Shown in pieces: positions 5,601 to 5,732 of a DNA stretch of 5,732 nt (the first letter of the stretch is position 1; every line of letters begins with the position of its first letter). The stretch is taken from NCBI GenBank assembly GCA_946061795.1, contig CAMGSK010000097.1, forward strand, positions 1 through 5,732. Direction: 5' to 3'. The stretch is from an uncultured Elusimicrobium sp. GTDB lineage: Bacteria > Elusimicrobiota > Elusimicrobia > Elusimicrobiales > Elusimicrobiaceae. The notes beneath the pieces were generated by a model that saw only the letters and a program-made list of their open reading frames with translations, did not search any database and was not told the DNA's origin. The position numbers and the translations under genes are program-made.

Positions 5601-5732
5601 TGAAAGGAAAATTTATTGTTTTGGAAGGGCCGGACCGCTGCGGCAAATCCACCCAGGCCAAACTGCTTTATAATTATTTGTTGGAGCAAGGCTGCGACGT
5701 GGTGCTCACCCGCGAGCCGGGCGGCACGCCCA
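5600..5732 (+). CDS. tmk: Thymidylate kinase, N-terminal part (cut by window edge)
   Basis: Thymidylate kinase phosphorylates dTMP to dTDP, an essential step towards dTTP. Only the first 44 residues are present. The P-loop [10 protein letters not shown] (9-18, Lys16) and the substrate-binding motif TREPGGT (37-43) are both clear and in the expected order. The P-loop form with Pro-Asp-Arg-Cys differs from the Gly-Asp-Gly-Ala form frequent in bacteria, but lies within the variation of the family. The ATG at 5600-5602 overlaps the kdsC stop (TAATG), and AGGAAGGA (5584-5591) 8 bases upstream, inside kdsC, is a good ribosome binding site. Translational coupling with kdsC is likely. The rest of the gene lies beyond the right edge. 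Confidence 0.93.
   Translation, partial: MKGKFIVLEGPDRCGKSTQAKLLYNYLLEQGCDVVLTREPGGTP

Overview
The window carries five genes of a Gram-negative-type bacterium plus a hairpin-rich noncoding block of about 660 bases. Order and strand: noncoding block (1-662), a type IV pilin-like gene (+), recA (-), clpC (-), kdsC (+) and the first 44 codons of tmk (+, cut by the right edge). The kdsC gene (Kdo-8-phosphate phosphatase) implies lipopolysaccharide and so a diderm envelope. The pilin, with its GFTLIELLVVVLIIGILSAIALPQY-type N-terminus followed by an EKSRAAEA stretch and six cysteines, resembles the pilins that are abundant in Elusimicrobiota. That phylum is my best guess, from family knowledge and not from any search.

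Left region (1-662): I find no convincing gene. The sequence is visibly more AT-rich than the genes to its right and is packed with dyad symmetries. Two of these, at 235-318 and 396-481, are related to each other in inverted orientation. They share a conserved loop while their stems differ in a compensatory way. The block ends in a run of 12 T, and a perfect 16-bp inverted repeat whose loop holds the pilin start codon.

Middle region (663-2340): the pilin gene and recA converge on one strong hairpin (1231-1256) that can terminate transcription from both sides. Right of it, clpC and recA lie head to tail on the minus strand with a 23-base gap and very probably form one transcription unit, linking protein quality control (ClpC unfoldase) with recombinational repair (RecA).

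Right region (4896-5732): a 102-base divergent promoter region separates clpC from kdsC. The kdsC start codon sits 6 bases after an extended -10 element (TGCTATAAT), so its mRNA may be leaderless. kdsC and tmk overlap by one base (TAATG) and are likely co-transcribed.

The five genes are familiar families. The less ordinary material is the noncoding block and the structured start of the pilin gene.
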